DNA of 64,000 nt from Tretioscincus oriximinensis (GCA_022410635.1 JAJVDF010000375.1:825851-889850); one strand, 5' to 3'; shown: positions 1 through 12,054, counted from the stretch's first letter. Notes: generated by a model from the letters alone, not told the origin. Program-made: numbers and translations.

Positions 1-3000
1 GTTCTTCCCACTTTTTCTCTCTCTGCCCTTCTCTGCAAACCACCAATATCCTCCCTTGAGATCGTGACTTCACCTCAGGCCCTTCAGAACTATAATCCCG
101 GGATTCAAGTGCCAGCATCCCTCCCACCAACTAGTTCCAGGTCAAACAGCCAGGGTATGGCATCTGCATCCCTAGCCAAGAGCTCAGCTGGGCACTTGGC
201 CAAGCCCACAGGTGTAACAAGCCCTTAAGTACCACTTCTAGGATTTTGAAGCACTCTACCCGTGTGGCATCAGAGGACATGGAGGGCTGGTCATACCAAA
301 TGTAGTAGAGCTGGAAAACTTCTCTTACTGCCCCCCAAAGCCCCTGCTTCCTAGNGTGAATTCATACGAGGTTTCAGAGAGGAATTTGGTATATGCAAGA
401 AGCAAGGGGATGCCACTCAGCATGAAGGTACACTTCAAACTATCCGCCCTGTTACTCTGGGCCCAGAATTTTTAGCAAGGGGCTCTCATGGCGCCTTAGA
501 GACTAACAAGAAAAGGGGAGGCAGCAGGAGCTTCCCTAGACAAAGCAACACCTTCAGACGCATGGAGTGAATAAGTGCCTGGTGATAGCTAGATATAGCA
601 ACACCATTGCACTTGAAGAAATAGCCGTGTGTACAAAAGCTCGTGCTGCTTTTGCTATTCCTGATAGCCTATAAGGTGCTACAAGATCCCCTTGCCAGAA
701 TATCTATCCATCCATCCATCCAAGGAACTACAAGATCTCCTTGCTAGATACCAACCACAAAATTCACCAAGAGATAGACTAATGGTGGCAGGCTTCACTC
801 TTCCTGCCTTGGTTAAGCTCTAAGCAACAAGTTTCAGAAGTGGGTAAACGCAACTTCAGGGGAAATGCCACAGACTGGCCACAATCTTGTCAGCCTCCCT
901 TCAGGGCCGCTTAGGAACTCCCACGACCTCAATGCAGAAGTAATGCTGTCAAGAGTTAGCACTGAGCCTGATCCCCATAGAACGGACAGCGCTTCAGACT
1001 CCCCTTCGTCCTGTTTCGCCCTGAGGCACACAAGGACCCCCGGTGGGATGAGTACAGGCCAGAGCAAGTGAGCCTCTTTGCCCTTTAGCAAAGACTGTCC
1101 TACACAGGCAGTTCCCACCCCAAACCCCCAGCCTGACGCTCAAATAAGGCCAATGTCGACGTGTCTGTTCCAGACCAAGTGCCACAGGCTGTCCTCATCC
1201 CAGGCACAAAATGGCACCATGCAGGCAAGAGAGCAAAGCTTAGGAGCAGTTAAGAGAAGAGGCCTAAATGCTGTAACTGGGAAAAGACTGTTGCAAGCAT
1301 TTCTTGGGCAAGCCTTGTTTTGATGGCCCTCAAGCTGTCCTCAGGCCTTTACGGTAGTCAAGACACCTGGAACCACACGGAAGAAAACAAACTCACAACC
1401 TTCCTCAAGGAAAGGCGGATCCGTTAATCAACAGGGCCTTTGGATACACAAGGACAAAATCCCCCCCGTCCTTCTCTGCTCTAGTTATGGAGACCTGAGC
1501 TTCCTTGGAAACCTGGCAAGGTCTGCCTGGGATTCCTGCCTTCCATTACTTCTGTAGGGTAGGTGATCCTTCTCTCCATTGTAGCTATGACCCATCTATG
1601 CCAGCATCCTGCCTCACACAGTGGCTCGCCAGTTATTTCCGGGCATCTCAAGCACAAGATGAAAGCAAAACCTTCCCTGCCCTCCACTCCATGCCACTGG
1701 ACTCTAAGGGCTCCAGCTTGGCTCTCCAACCTGGTGGCCGTGCCTTGGCATCTGTGATAGAAGCCCTTTGTTTCCCTAGCTTTATCAGGCCCTGCCCAAG
1801 CTAAAGTTTTCCAAACTAAAAGCAGCCAGGCAAGGCGACGGTCCAAGGGAGTCAATTAGCCTTGGCTAGTGAGTCTTGCCATATCAATGGAGCAAAATCA
1901 CTCTTTTGGCAGCACTAGTTCTGTTCAGGTCACCCAGCTCCTCTCAAATAGCCCCATCCTCCAACGGTGGCTAACAACAGGTCCCAATCAGGGACAACTA
2001 TGCTCAAGGTGTAAGCAACAAGATGGGAGCCTATGGGGCACACAAGCAGCCCTGTCCTGGGACACACCCTTTATTAAGACACAAAACAATTCTAAGGGCA
2101 AAACCAAACAGCCACAAAAGCAGAGAAACTAAAACTGAATCCTGTATGCAAAGACTACAGAGTGCTTTCTACAGTTTGTTATGGGGCCCATCTCATCCAG
2201 CTTTCTGTCTCACACAGTGGCTCATCCACATGCCATTCGGGGACTGACATAGTCTACCCTAACGTGCGGATGGCAGATCATAAGAGGAACCCTGCTAAAT
2301 CGGGCCAGAGCCCATCTAGCCCATTCTGCCTCACACATGGTCCACCAACTGCATGGACATGCAACACACATGGACCACACATGGTCCACCTGGGCAAAAC
2401 CCTCACCTGTTCCTGACTCACTGCAAATGTTATTTCATTTTTTGCAAAATACCCCTTTTACCAAATAAAACCTAGAGGAAAAATGAGACCCATCTTCAAA
2501 CCACAGCCACAGCCAAGCCCAAACCAGGGCAAGCAGGAACATCAAGAACCCCCAGGGGACCCTGGAAGAGCTGCCATCATGGTTTTGCACAGTATACCTG
2601 AGGGGACACACACAACTCAGCCTTCATACCCCTAAGATGAAGCCATGGGCAGCCCTTTTACTGCTGGAGGAATGGAAGCCCAGGATGCAGACAGCTTGCA
2701 AACCATGACTCTGCAGGAATTGACTCCACAATCCAAGCATGGCTTTAAACTGCCACTGAGCCCCTTCATCACAAGCCCACCCAAATGGACCATTCATCAC
2801 ATTTTCTAGGCACTGAACTGCAACTTCAATGTCCTCAGGAAACACCTAAGCATTGAAATAAAAGCAAGACGGGACAGCAAGCTCTTCCACAGCAAGAAAT
2901 GAAGGGAAAAAACCTTTGCAACCACTAGAACTTCTCTTGTAATTGTCAATAATAAAAATAATGATGATGATGATGATGTGGCATTAGCAGCTACAACAAA

Positions 3001-4002
3001 TGGTTTGCTACTTACTTTATTGTTAGCTACACTCAAGGAGAGATGAATGCAAATCTCTTAAGCAAATAAATTGTAAACACATGAAGTATTTTCTTACAAA
3101 ACTAAACGGGCAGAATATTTTTTGGGCTTTACCTGAAGGTTCATGGCTCATAGATATACCACTCCAAATAATCCAATATTGAATTTTGAGAGTGAGCAAT
3201 GCATTGGTGAAAGGAAGCACCAGCCACAAGTTATAACGAGATGCTCTGAGCACAACTCCTCTTCCACCTCTGTGGTCCCAGCAAACGTTTCCTAGTGATT
3301 CACAGCAAAGAAAGCACAAGCCAAGAACTCACCAGCTGCCAGGGTGGAAACAGTTTGTGTCGTTTTCCGACGCTGACGACACCTGCACCTTCTCTGATCT
3401 CTTGCGCACTGTTAGGGACGGAGGCCAGAGGCTGTGCAGCCTCTGCTGAAAATAAGCTCCACCCACCGTCACATCAAAGCAGAGGAAAGCAGGCACTCAA
3501 CCCCAGCAAATTCAGAGCCTCTAGGATGGTCATGTGAAAAGGACACAGCTTACCCTGGGATGAAAGCACAGGCAGCGACATAAACCGAGTGTCACCCATG
3601 GCTTCTGATTGTGGCAGCGTTCATAATCACCTAAGGTCCATGTTGGTCAGCCACCTGTTCTCCCAGCGGCCAGCCAGCTGTAACAGAAGCCCATCTGGAC
3701 AGGAGAACATCAGCTGTGGAAGAAGACTACCTCCTCACTGTCAAACACTGATAACCTGACTCCCAGTAGTATAAGGACCTGATCAATCAATCCAATGAAA
3801 CAGACTGGCAACTTGTCTAATCCACCAGTCTCTTCTCCTAGTAGCCAACCAGTTGCTCAAGGAAGCCACCAGTCAACATTTGCTGGTTTTCAAAAGAATG
3901 CCACATACTACTCCACCAGAGCTTGTGGCCATTCTTCACCGTGGAAATAGTCCTGTTAATCTAGACCAATAAGCAAGGCGAGGGGCTAGTTGCACACAAG
4001 AA
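1..4002. other. No gene recognised; probable intron of the flanking gene
   Basis: Mixed-composition DNA without a convincing exon. Fragments resembling reversed CR1 3' tails occur at about 1590-1640 and 2160-2420, with one core of the fold-back family at about 2235-2275. A short GAT microsatellite is at 2959-2980. By synteny this would be EIF4G3 intron 1. Confidence 0.4.
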
Positions 4003-4253
4003 TCCTAGACTTGGAAGGGACCCCCTGGGCCGTCTGGTCCAACCAGCACAACACAGAATTCACTAAAACATCCCAGACAGGTGGCTGTCCAGCCTCTGTT
4101 TGAAGATAGCCAGCGGAAACCTCAAGCACATCCTAGACTCATAGAATCCCAGAGTTGGAAGGGACCTCCAGGGCCAAGGAATCCAACCCCCTGCTCAATG
4201 CAAGATTCCCTAAACCATCCTGGACAGGTGGCTGCCCAGCCTGTTTGAAGACT
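4003..4253 (-). mobile_element. Two CR1 3' tails, reversed
   Basis: Two adjacent copies of the 'agagttggaagggacc...ggtccaacc' CR1 3' segment (about 4003-4131 and 4132-4253), both with their 3' end to the left. This is the chicken-like CR1 tail type ending in ATTCTATGA-like repeats. Confidence 0.7.
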
Positions 4254-4565
4254 CCCAGCATGTAACTTTAAGAATGACAGGTGTAACTCAAGACTGGTTT
4301 ACCTTAATGTACCTGCCTTGTTTATTTTTTGATTGCATTTTACTTTTAACTTTGTACTAATTTTGTGTTTTCTTGTCAAGCATCATGCACATTGATGGTG
4401 CTGTGTTAATAAAGAACAACCACAACAACACACAAGGAAACTGGTAGTGTGAGCTTTCTAAACTAAGCCTAAAAACATCTGATAAATTGGTCCAAGTTTT
4501 TTTTTAAAAAAAAAAAAATCCAGACCTCGGGGAGCATCTGCTGAGCTCATTTACTTTCTAGGGTT

Positions 4566-4640
4566 AGGGCTTGGCCATCCACAATGCCAGTGTAGACTAC
4601 GCTGACTTACAGATACAACCCAGAATAAGGCTCGGTGCAG
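4566..4640. repeat. Fold-back family copy (half element)
   Basis: Contains the core 'ccagtgtagactac' followed by 'agatacaacccagaataagg', the outer arm seen in the complete copy at 52056-52203. Confidence 0.55.
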
Positions 4641-4820
4641 GAAGAATCTAAGACACCTCAGGGTACCTGCTAACTTCAACCTCACCCTATCTGCCAAGGT
4701 AGGTAAGCAAGACAAAATAATTATCAGAATGCATGTCAAGCAACACTCAAGTCAAATCTGAGAAACCCAAAGGGAACTGAACGTAAACAATCTACTGGAG
4801 GCTTTAAACATGCACCCTAA

Positions 4821-4922
4821 GGTCCTTTCTGCGTTGGGATATATCTCAGTTCAGGAGCCTGATGTCCATATGCTAGTGCAGACTATGGTAGGTCCAGCAT
4901 AAAGCCATGTGCAGAAAGGACC
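4821..4922. repeat. Short fold-back element with 12-bp perfect terminal inverted repeats
   Basis: Termini GGTCCTTTCTGC (4821-4832) and GCAGAAAGGACC (4911-4922). The interior holds 'gatgtccatatgctagtgcagactatggtaggtcc', a diverged core of the same family as 52056-52203. No clear target duplication. Confidence 0.55.
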
Positions 4923-6079
4923 AAAGGCAGGACAAAGGCAGAAAGCTGTTCCCGTTTCTCTTATAATCAGCATGTTTAGGAAAATATTTATCCTCACCGT
5001 CCTTTTCAAGACCTGTAAGGGCAACAGCAGCCTAGAACCAAAACACACAGAATCCCAAGCAGCAAAAAGCACTTCTGTGAAACTCAGACCAATCTTCAGC
5101 CTTATCAAGTTTTTCAGCAACTGGGAAGTTTTAGAGGATTTGAAGGTTCTGGGAAGCTCCACCACCTGAAAGGAAGGTCCAGTTCTATTTTGGTCATTTG
5201 GCACCATCAAGTGACCCCACTGACAGAGCAAACCCAACAGGCCACCCTGCAGCCTGCAACACATTTTGGCAACACAAGGCTGCCTCTTCCCCAATTCTTC
5301 TGCTGAGCCCTCTTCAGTCTGTCCTGCCCGTCCACAGGCACCCTAAGGTCAGAAAAGGGTGCTCCCTGGGCATGCAACTCTGATCCCAGAGCACTACCCC
5401 AAGGGCGCTTGCTTTTGGGAAGATTTGAACTGTTCGTTTTGCCATGTTCCAGAAAAGCAGAAAAAAAACACCTTTTGCTGCTCTCCTACAAGCTGCTAAG
5501 ATGCACCTGACAATCCTCTCTGTCATGTTTACCTCCCAGTCAATCGGCAGACATTACAAATATACATTTCAGGCCTGCCTGTCTTGGTCTTCTGCGCCGG
5601 TCGTGTGGCATTTACGCCACCTTTTTCTAGTGCAGCATCCAAAGAGAAAGGCCGAGATCCCCCACCCAAACATACCCCTCTGCTCAGGCCAAAGATGAGC
5701 ACCTAAAACCACGGGTTGGAGGCAGCGGATTTTGGGTTCCAACATACAACTTGTGCCTGGCTGACACCCCTGAACTAGACGCGGTTGCAAAGGGGCTGAG
5801 GCCCAAGGGCGACAGGAGCTTTGGGAAGGCAGCAGAGCAATGCACCAGGGCTGGGACCTTCCCCTTGGCCAACAGGGATGCAAAATGTAAATAGGGACTC
5901 CTGGCATAGACACACATCCCTACCCAAGTTGCCAGGGGAGACCAGCCCCATCCTGGCCAAAGAGGAGGCTGGACCCCTCCGTCCCCAAGGAAGAAGATGG
6001 GGCCCAGCCACCCAGAATGCCGTTTTCTCCTTACAAAGGGTCCCCTCACTGCCTGGTCCAGATTAGGGACCCCCCACCC

Positions 6080-7270
6080 CACCCTTAGGATACAGGCACA
6101 TCCAATGCAACGGCCCAAAGGGGGGCTCCCTTTGCAGAGAAGGGGGGCACCTCATCCGCGGCCCCTCCACCCCAAGGGCCTCCCCAGGGGTGGGGTTGGC
6201 GGCCCACTCTTCCCCTAAGGACCCGCGCCCCATTCATTGGAGGCGCGAGGGGCCCTCCCCCGAAAGACCCGGTCGCACCCCCGACGCCGTGACCCCCAAA
6301 GGATACTGCTGCGAGGCCTGCAGGGCCCTGAGGCCGCCCGGGTGGGTGGGCGGGGGCGCTGCCGCGGGAGCCGGGGGCTGCGGGTTGGGGGCGGCGCTGG
6401 GCTGGGGAGGCGGCTGGGGGGGCGCCGACCCCCCTCCTGCCGTGCCTGGGATCGTTGGGGCCGGGGGAGGCGCCGCGGTCCCGCCCGTGGACCCCACTGT
6501 CGTCGCCGCCCCGCTGGGGCTGTTGGCCGCCCCGCCCGCCGCCGCCGCCGCCCCCGCCCCTGCCGCCCCGCCGCCGCCGCCGCCGCCGGGCTTGAGGGCC
6601 GCCGCCTTGTGCGGTAAGCTCATGGCCAAGCGGAGCCACCACCAGGCCGGCGGCGGCGGCGGCGGGGAGCGGCGGGGGGGCGGCGGCGGCGGGAGAGGCG
6701 GGGGCAGCCCGGCGGGGGGCCAGCACCCCCCTCGGCCGGTCTCCGTGACAACGCGGCCGCCGCCCGCTCTTCCCTCGGCTGCGCCGCCGCCCGCCGCCGC
6801 CTTCCTTCCTCGCCGCCGCCTCCCGCTCCTGCCGCCGCTACTGCCAGGCAGGCTCCGGCCGCGGCCTCCTCGCGCCTCCGCTAGCCGGCCCTCAGGCCGC
6901 GCCGCCGATCATGGAGGCGCCGCCCCTCCGGCGGGTCTGAGCGCCACTGGCCTCGGCGAAGCGGCTGCCCTTCCTGGGGCCGCTCTCGGGCGGGCGATGC
7001 CGGCCGATTCTCCTCACGGGCCCAGCGGAACAGCCAACATGGCGCCGGCAGCCGCCTCCAGCAGTCCGGCAGGACGACGGCTGCTGCCGAAGCTTCGGCT
7101 CTTCGACAATCTCCGGCAGCAGCAGCAGGAGGAGCGCTCGGGAAGCCGGGGGCGGGGCCAGACAGAAAGCTAGCAAGTCGGCGCCGCCTTCGTCGGCTCT
7201 TCGGACATCTCCGCCTCCCTCCTTTGAGCCCCGCCCTCGCGGCTTCGGTTCAACTCGGAAACCCAGGCGG
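6080..7270. promoter_or_regulatory. EIF4G3: CpG island, probable EIF4G3 promoter/first exon region
   Basis: A stretch of more than 1 kb with very high G+C and dense CpG, (GCC)n/(GGC)n runs and GC-box-like motifs, unlike its AT-richer surroundings. It lies about 8.6 kb beyond the 3' end of ECE1. In human the gene beyond the ECE1 3' end is EIF4G3, transcribed in the same direction, so a minus-strand EIF4G3 promoter is the expected content here. No downstream EIF4G3 exon is recognisable in 1-6 kb, which fits a long first intron. A plus-strand donor-like GTAAGC at 6614 leaves a divergent transcript possible. Confidence 0.55.
6234..6623 (-). CDS. Possible first coding exon in the CpG island
   Basis: On the minus strand an ATG at 6623 with G at -3 opens MSLPHKAAALKPG followed by Gly/Ala/Pro-rich low-complexity sequence and a more ordinary stretch LRALQASQQYPLGVTASG before a stop near 6234. 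Several weak donor-like GT sites lie in the last 80 bases. It could be the start of an EIF4G3 isoform, whose N-terminus is rich in Pro/Ala/Gln, but I cannot recognise it by sequence, and long open frames are common in such GC-rich DNA. Confidence 0.25.
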   Translation of the reverse strand: MSLPHKAAALKPGGGGGGGAAGAGAAAAAGGAANSPSGAATTVGSTGGTAAPPPAPTIPGTAGGGSAPPQPPPQPSAAPNPQPPAPAAAPPPTHPGGLRALQASQQYPLGVTASGVRPGLSGEGPSRLQ

Positions 7271-7580
7271 CCGCCGCCACCGCTTAAGGGAGACCCTAAA
7301 TACAATACGATTGGAGTGGGCAAAGCGCTCCCTTCCGGCCAACCCAAACATCACCAATGTTCCTAGATGTCCTTCCTACGAAGCAGAGTTTAGCCAACTT
7401 TTCTTTCTGAACTACACCTCCCATGGGGCCATGTGCGCCTGCCGGTGTTGGGAACGGCAAAGAATGATGGGAATAGTAGTCTAATAACATCTGGCCGGCT
7501 ACAAGTTGCTTTGCAGCTGTATTGCAACCTCCTCGTTCCTTACCTTTGGCTACTTTGCCCAGAAGTCACAGGGATTTTAA

Positions 7581-7696
<116 letters not shown>

Positions 7697-8029
7697 GCTG
7701 CCCCAGCCAACTTCCTCTAAGCACAAGAAATGTTTCCTGTGGGCGGGACATTGGCTTCATATGGCCACCCTGAGACCTTCTGTTTAAGGGTGAGGTATAA
7801 GTGTAATTAAATAAATAAAATAAAGAGGTATCCTCCCTCCTAGGGCTAGTTGCAGTGCAGGCTGGGAGTTGTAGTTTGAAAGGCAGGGGTCCACGAAGGC
7901 TGGCTGGAGGTAGCTGCCCTCTGCTGGGACTCGCAGTGTAGAAGACGACAATGAAGAATCAAGCTTTTATTCCCCACCCTTTTCCATCTTATTCTATCTT
8001 CCCCACCAGGTTAATGATGGTACTCATTT

Positions 8030-8330
8030 ATCTAATTGAAATACAGGTTACAAATTTGCGTCTCTTTCCAATAGCTGAGTTGGCTAGAGCTGCAGGCTAG
8101 TGGAAGGCACTCACCCCTCCCCATGTGTAGACTATGGCAGGCCCCAAATGGGATGCTACAATAGTATGTAGATGGCAGATCCCTATTCCAAGAGTTGAGA
8201 ACAGGGGAAGATTTTGCCTCCTTCTGCTTGGAATGCCCAGGGGAAATCGGTGGACCACTGGGTGAGACAGAAGGCTGGACAGGAGGGCTACTGTGGCTCC
8301 TTTCAGCAAGGTTCCCCTGGTCTATGTTCT
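8030..8330. mobile_element. SINE fragment followed by fold-back/CR1 chimera
   Basis: 8030-8115 is a fragment of the 'tagctgagttggctagagctgcaggctagtgg' SINE group (reversed). From 8124 comes the fold-back core 'gtagactatggcaggcccc', then 'cctattccaagagttgagaac' at 8179-8200 joined directly to a CR1 3' tail ('gattttgcctccttctgcttggaatgcccagg'). Confidence 0.6.
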
Positions 8331-8394
8331 TGGTGCAGGGGTATGTCTTGTGCAAATGTTTTCCAGGGTCCTGAAGAAAGGGCGAACCCCATGG

Positions 8395-8806
8395 AAGGAA
8401 CTATTGGAGGCCCAGCCAAATTCCAAAAAACTAGGACCAGAGGGCACTGCCTGAAACTGATGGGCAGAAAAGGGAGAACAGACAAAGGAAAGTATTTTTT
8501 CACCCAGAGGGTCATCGGCCTGTGGAATTTACTTCCTGAAGAGGTGATGGTAGCTAACAGCTTGGATAGCTTCAAGACAGGACTAGACAGGTTTGTGGAC
8601 ACCAAGGGCATAAATGGGTCCTAGGATGGATGTCTGGATGCCTCCAGGATGGAGCCACAGACAGGATTCCTGAAATACCATTTGCAGGGAGTCATGAACA
8701 GGGGCATATTTTGCTCTCATCTGTTCATACTGCCCAGGTGCACCAGGCTGGACTAGATGGGCTGTGGCCCGATCCAGTATGGCTCTTCTTATGTTCTTAT
8801 CTTCTA
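8395..8806 (+). mobile_element. CR1/L3-type LINE 3' end
   Basis: Encodes the eroded C-terminus of the LINE ORF2 (GKYFFTQRVIGLWNLLPEEV, ANSLDSFKTGLDRFVDTKG) then the 3' UTR and 'atggctcttcttatgttctta' end. One of many copies in the window. Confidence 0.85.
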
Positions 8807-8880
8807 GGTTACAGTTTTAAGTATATACAGAATTGGAGATATCTCTTTTTTTCTCCCCCTTGTAAAAAGCATGTTATATA

Positions 8881-9098
8881 TCCAGGGTGCTTCAAAATAT
8901 ATATATATACACACTTTGAAGTTCCATACGATGTACAGAATCAGTGGTGACTCGTACTCATTTGTTATTTACGTTTTATTTACATTGGACTTTAAGCTTT
9001 CTAATTTCCTGAAATTTAACTTTGTAGAACAGTAGAACAGTAAATAAATTTTCTATGGAAGTTCATAGTGTGTATACATTTTTTTGAAGCACCCTGTA
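8881..9098. mobile_element. Mariner-type MITE, copy 1
   Basis: Ends in cagggtgcttcaaaa and its reverse complement (ttttttgaagcaccctg), flanked on the right by TA. The interior matches the element at 37874-38077 in reverse orientation, with a deletion inside the transposase remnant. Confidence 0.8.
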
Positions 9099-9166
9099 TA
9101 TAAAGAGTTACATGTTATCCATGTAACTCTCTTATTAGCAATTGTACTGAAGGCATGTCCAGAAAA

Positions 9167-9408
9167 GAGCCAGTTTGGTGTAGCGGTTAGAGTGTTGGAC
9201 TCGTACCTGGTAGCCTCCCGGTTCGATTCCCTACTCCTCCACGAAAGCCAGCTGGGTGATCTCGGGCCAGTCACAGTTCTTTGAACTCTCTCAGCTCCAC
9301 ATACTCCACAGGGTGTCTGTTGTGGAGAAAGCAACAGAAAGCTATGTGCGCTGCCCTATGGTTCGCCACCCTTGGATCTTTGGGTATAGGGTGGGATACA
9401 AGCACAAA

Positions 9409-9439
<31 letters not shown>

Positions 9440-9440
9440 A
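9167..9440 (+). mobile_element. tRNA-derived SINE (group A)
   Basis: Head 'gccagtttggtgtagcggttag' with an A-box-like start and a clean B box GGTTCGATTCC, then a body 'gccagctgggtgatctcggg', 'ccacagggtgtctgttgtgg', and an (AAAT)n tail from about 9405. Same group as copies at 11502, 19745, 28405. Confidence 0.85.
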
Positions 9441-9886
9441 TGTAAATGGGAACAACAGGAGTTGTTTTGTATATTTTATTTATTTNTTCAGGGATTTATA
9501 TTCCGCCCTTCACCAAAAATCCCAGGGTGGGTTACACAAATTAAAAACATAAAAACTCATAAAAAAAAAAGAAATTTTAAAGAGTCATACCCTCCTTTTC
9601 TTCCTCCCTCCCACCCTAGAAGGACAAATGCAGAGGGAACTGGGAGTCAAAAGCCAGGTATTTTTCAAGAGGCATTTTCAGAAGCTGCACAGTGTAGGTG
9701 GCTGGTGAGCCTCTGGAGGCTGTTCCAGAGGTGGAGGAGCCACCCCATAGAAGGCCCTCCTGCATACTCCTACTGCCTGTATCTCCACAAGTGGAGGAAC
9801 TAGCGAAAGGCCTTCTCTTTGGGATCGTAATGCATGGGCAGGTCTGTATGGGAGAAGGCCTGGCCCCAGGTATATGAAGTTAGCGT
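9441..9886. repeat. LINE/SINE 3' debris
   Basis: 9475-9560 resembles a LINE 3' end ('cccagggtgggttacacaaattaaaaacataaaa'-type tail, broken by an N at 9486). 9600-9880 has no recognised coding sequence. Confidence 0.35.
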
Positions 9887-10119
9887 GTTTTCCAGAAAAT
9901 AAGACAATGTCTTATATTAATTTTTGCTCCCAAAGATGCACTACGTCTTGTTTTCAGGGGACGTCGGATTTTTCCATGAAGCAGAAATGAACGGTATTGC
10001 ACTTCCCGGCCACTAGGGGGAATTCATCACAAACAAAAGCTGCTACGTCTTTCTTTCGGGGGGGGGGGGGTCGCCTTATATTTAGCGAAACCTCTACGAC
10101 GTCTTATTTTCGGGGAAAC
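9887..10119. mobile_element. Element with 19-bp terminal inverted repeats (AAAATAAGAC type)
   Basis: Left end GTTTTCCAGAAAATAAGAC, right end GTCTTATTTTCGGGGAAAC; the arms match at about 16 of 19 positions. 'aaaataagac/gtcttat' units recur inside. No coding capacity. Confidence 0.6.
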
Positions 10120-10499
10120 AGGGTACCAGGTTTTCTGTGCAAACATTTTACTTATGTGCCATTTTAATTGGTTTAGGGTGTGTTGTGTTTCTGCCATTTC
10201 AACTTCTGATTCTATTTAATATCTGATACGTAGTGGCCACTGAAGAAGACAATGTATGTCACCAGTCGAGATTTCCTGACTTCTNTGGATGCTTTTATTT
10301 GGAGGTTTCTATTCCGTCTTCTTGACCCTTCATCGACAGCCACAGACTCTACAAGGATTCATACGTTTGGACGAGATCTTCTCATTCCATCTGGATTAGC
10401 CTTTTGCTTCCTTGGACCTTCCTGCCAGAACACCTTTGGGAGTCATAATGGTTTTGTGTACATAATGTAGATATTTTTAAATTTCTATTTGGTTACGAC

Positions 10500-10760
10500 T
10501 CTTTTTTGGACAGGAACAACTTGATCTCAGTACTCCGTGCTCTGGTAAGTTCTGGGCTGGACTACTGCAATGCGCTCTATGTGGGACTACCCCTGAAGAT
10601 GATTTACAAGCTGCAGTTGAAGAATTCAGGAGGGAGGCTGCTGGTTTCCTTGCTGGCCCACCTTCGATCATGGTCCTGGCCTGCCCTGGCAGTCTCCTGT
10701 AGGATCAGGCGGTGCCCTACTGCCCTCCATGTCAAGACCTGACCCCTCTTTAAGAAAGGC
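10500..10760 (+). mobile_element. L2/CR1-like LINE ORF2 fragment
   Basis: The plus frame reads LISVLRALVSSGLDYCNALY then VGLPLKMIYKLQLKNS, the thumb-region motif SRLDYCN.LY.GLP.....LQ.VQN of L2/CR1-clade reverse transcriptases, decayed. Confidence 0.7.
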
Positions 10761-10976
10761 CCTCATCTAGGCCCTCTGAGTGATGGGGACTATTGGTTTG
10801 GGCAAACTGATGGCTGGATGCTCCAGGACACAACCCACCCCTTGCCCTGAGGAAGCCTTCTAGATCTAGACAATCAGCTGGCTGCCTTCTGTGGTCCTAC
10901 AGGCTTGCCCTGACCTCTAGTGGTGGCTGAGGGTGGTGCAAGTGAAACCAGGTTGGAATCAGGTGTATCTTTTAAC

Positions 10977-11135
10977 ATAAGAACATAAGAAGAGCCCAAC
11001 TGGATCAGGCCACAGCCCATCAAGTCCAGCATTCTGTGTCACACAAAGGCCCACCAGGTGCATCTGGGCAGTCCGAACAGAGGAAAGCAAAATATTTGCC
11101 AATGGCTATTCCCTCAGACAGCCCAACCAGTGGCA
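10977..11135 (-). mobile_element. CR1/L3 3' tail, reversed
   Basis: 'aacataagaacataagaagagcc' end and 'ggcccaccaggtgcatctggg' body, truncated. Confidence 0.75.
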
Positions 11136-11501
11136 AGGAAGTCATCTCTGTCCGCTGTGGAGGTTATAGGTGAGAGGGAGATTTCCCAATGTTGGTTTTT
11201 CTAGTTAAAACCATGTTTACTACCAGATGGTAAGGGTTGATCTTCAACATCTACTAAGCAACACATTTCCCATGGGATCACTGCAATGTTGGTATTATAG
11301 CTTATCCCTATGCTTCTGTATTACTGAGCATGCTCAGTTATTCATCCAGCTCTTACACCGGCTTGCTTTTCCATCTTTAAGGAACGAAAAGGCTTGGAGT
11401 GTATTCTTACCTTGGAAGAAGCTACAACTTATTACAGCCAGCCTCTCCTCCAGAGTTCTGAGAGCTGCCAATGGAACCAGAGCCACTCCCAACACCCAAC
11501 C

Positions 11502-12054
11502 GGGAGCCAGTTCGGTGTAGTGGTTAAAGTGTGGGACTCTTATCTGGTAGTCTCCCGGTTCGATTCCCCACTTCTCCATGAAGCCGGTTGGGTGACTTTG
11601 GGCCAGTCACAGTTCTTTGAACTCTCTCAGCCCCACCTACTCCACAGGGTGTCTGTTGTGGAGAAAGCAACAAAAGCTATGTGCTGGGTGACCTTGGCCC
11701 AGTCACAGTTCTTTGAACACTCTCNGCCCCACCTACTCCACAGGGTGTCTGTTGTGGAGAAAGCAACCAAAACTATGTGCTGGGTGACCTTGGGCCAGTC
11801 ACAGTTCTTTGAACTCTCTCGGCCCCACCTACTCCACAGGGTGTCTGTTGTGGAGAAAGCAACAAAAGCTATGTGCTGGGTGACTTTGGCCCAGTCACAG
11901 TTCTTTGAACTCTCTNNGCCCCACCTACTCCACAGGGTGTCTGTTGTGAAGAAAGCGACAAAAGCTATGTGTGCCACCCTATGGTAGGCCGCCCTGAGAC
12001 CCTCAGGTATAGGGCGGGATAAAAATACAAATAAGTAAATAAATAAATAAATAA
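11502..12054 (+). mobile_element. SINE group A with internal 96-bp tandem array
   Basis: Same head and (AAAT)n tail as 9167-9440, but the middle unit (gtgctgggtgac...aaagctat) is repeated four times with an exact 96-bp step (unit starts 11681, 11777, 11873, plus the original copy from about 11585). Because 96 is a multiple of three this creates a spurious repetitive open frame of 197 codons. Confidence 0.9.

Noticed and set aside
6190..7173. 327-codon plus-strand open frame in the CpG island
   Set aside because: Several frames on both strands are open because stops are rare in (GCC)n-rich DNA; composition is Ala/Gly/Pro/Arg noise.
11394..11987. Repetitive 197-codon protein
   Set aside because: Explained by the 96-bp tandem array in a SINE.
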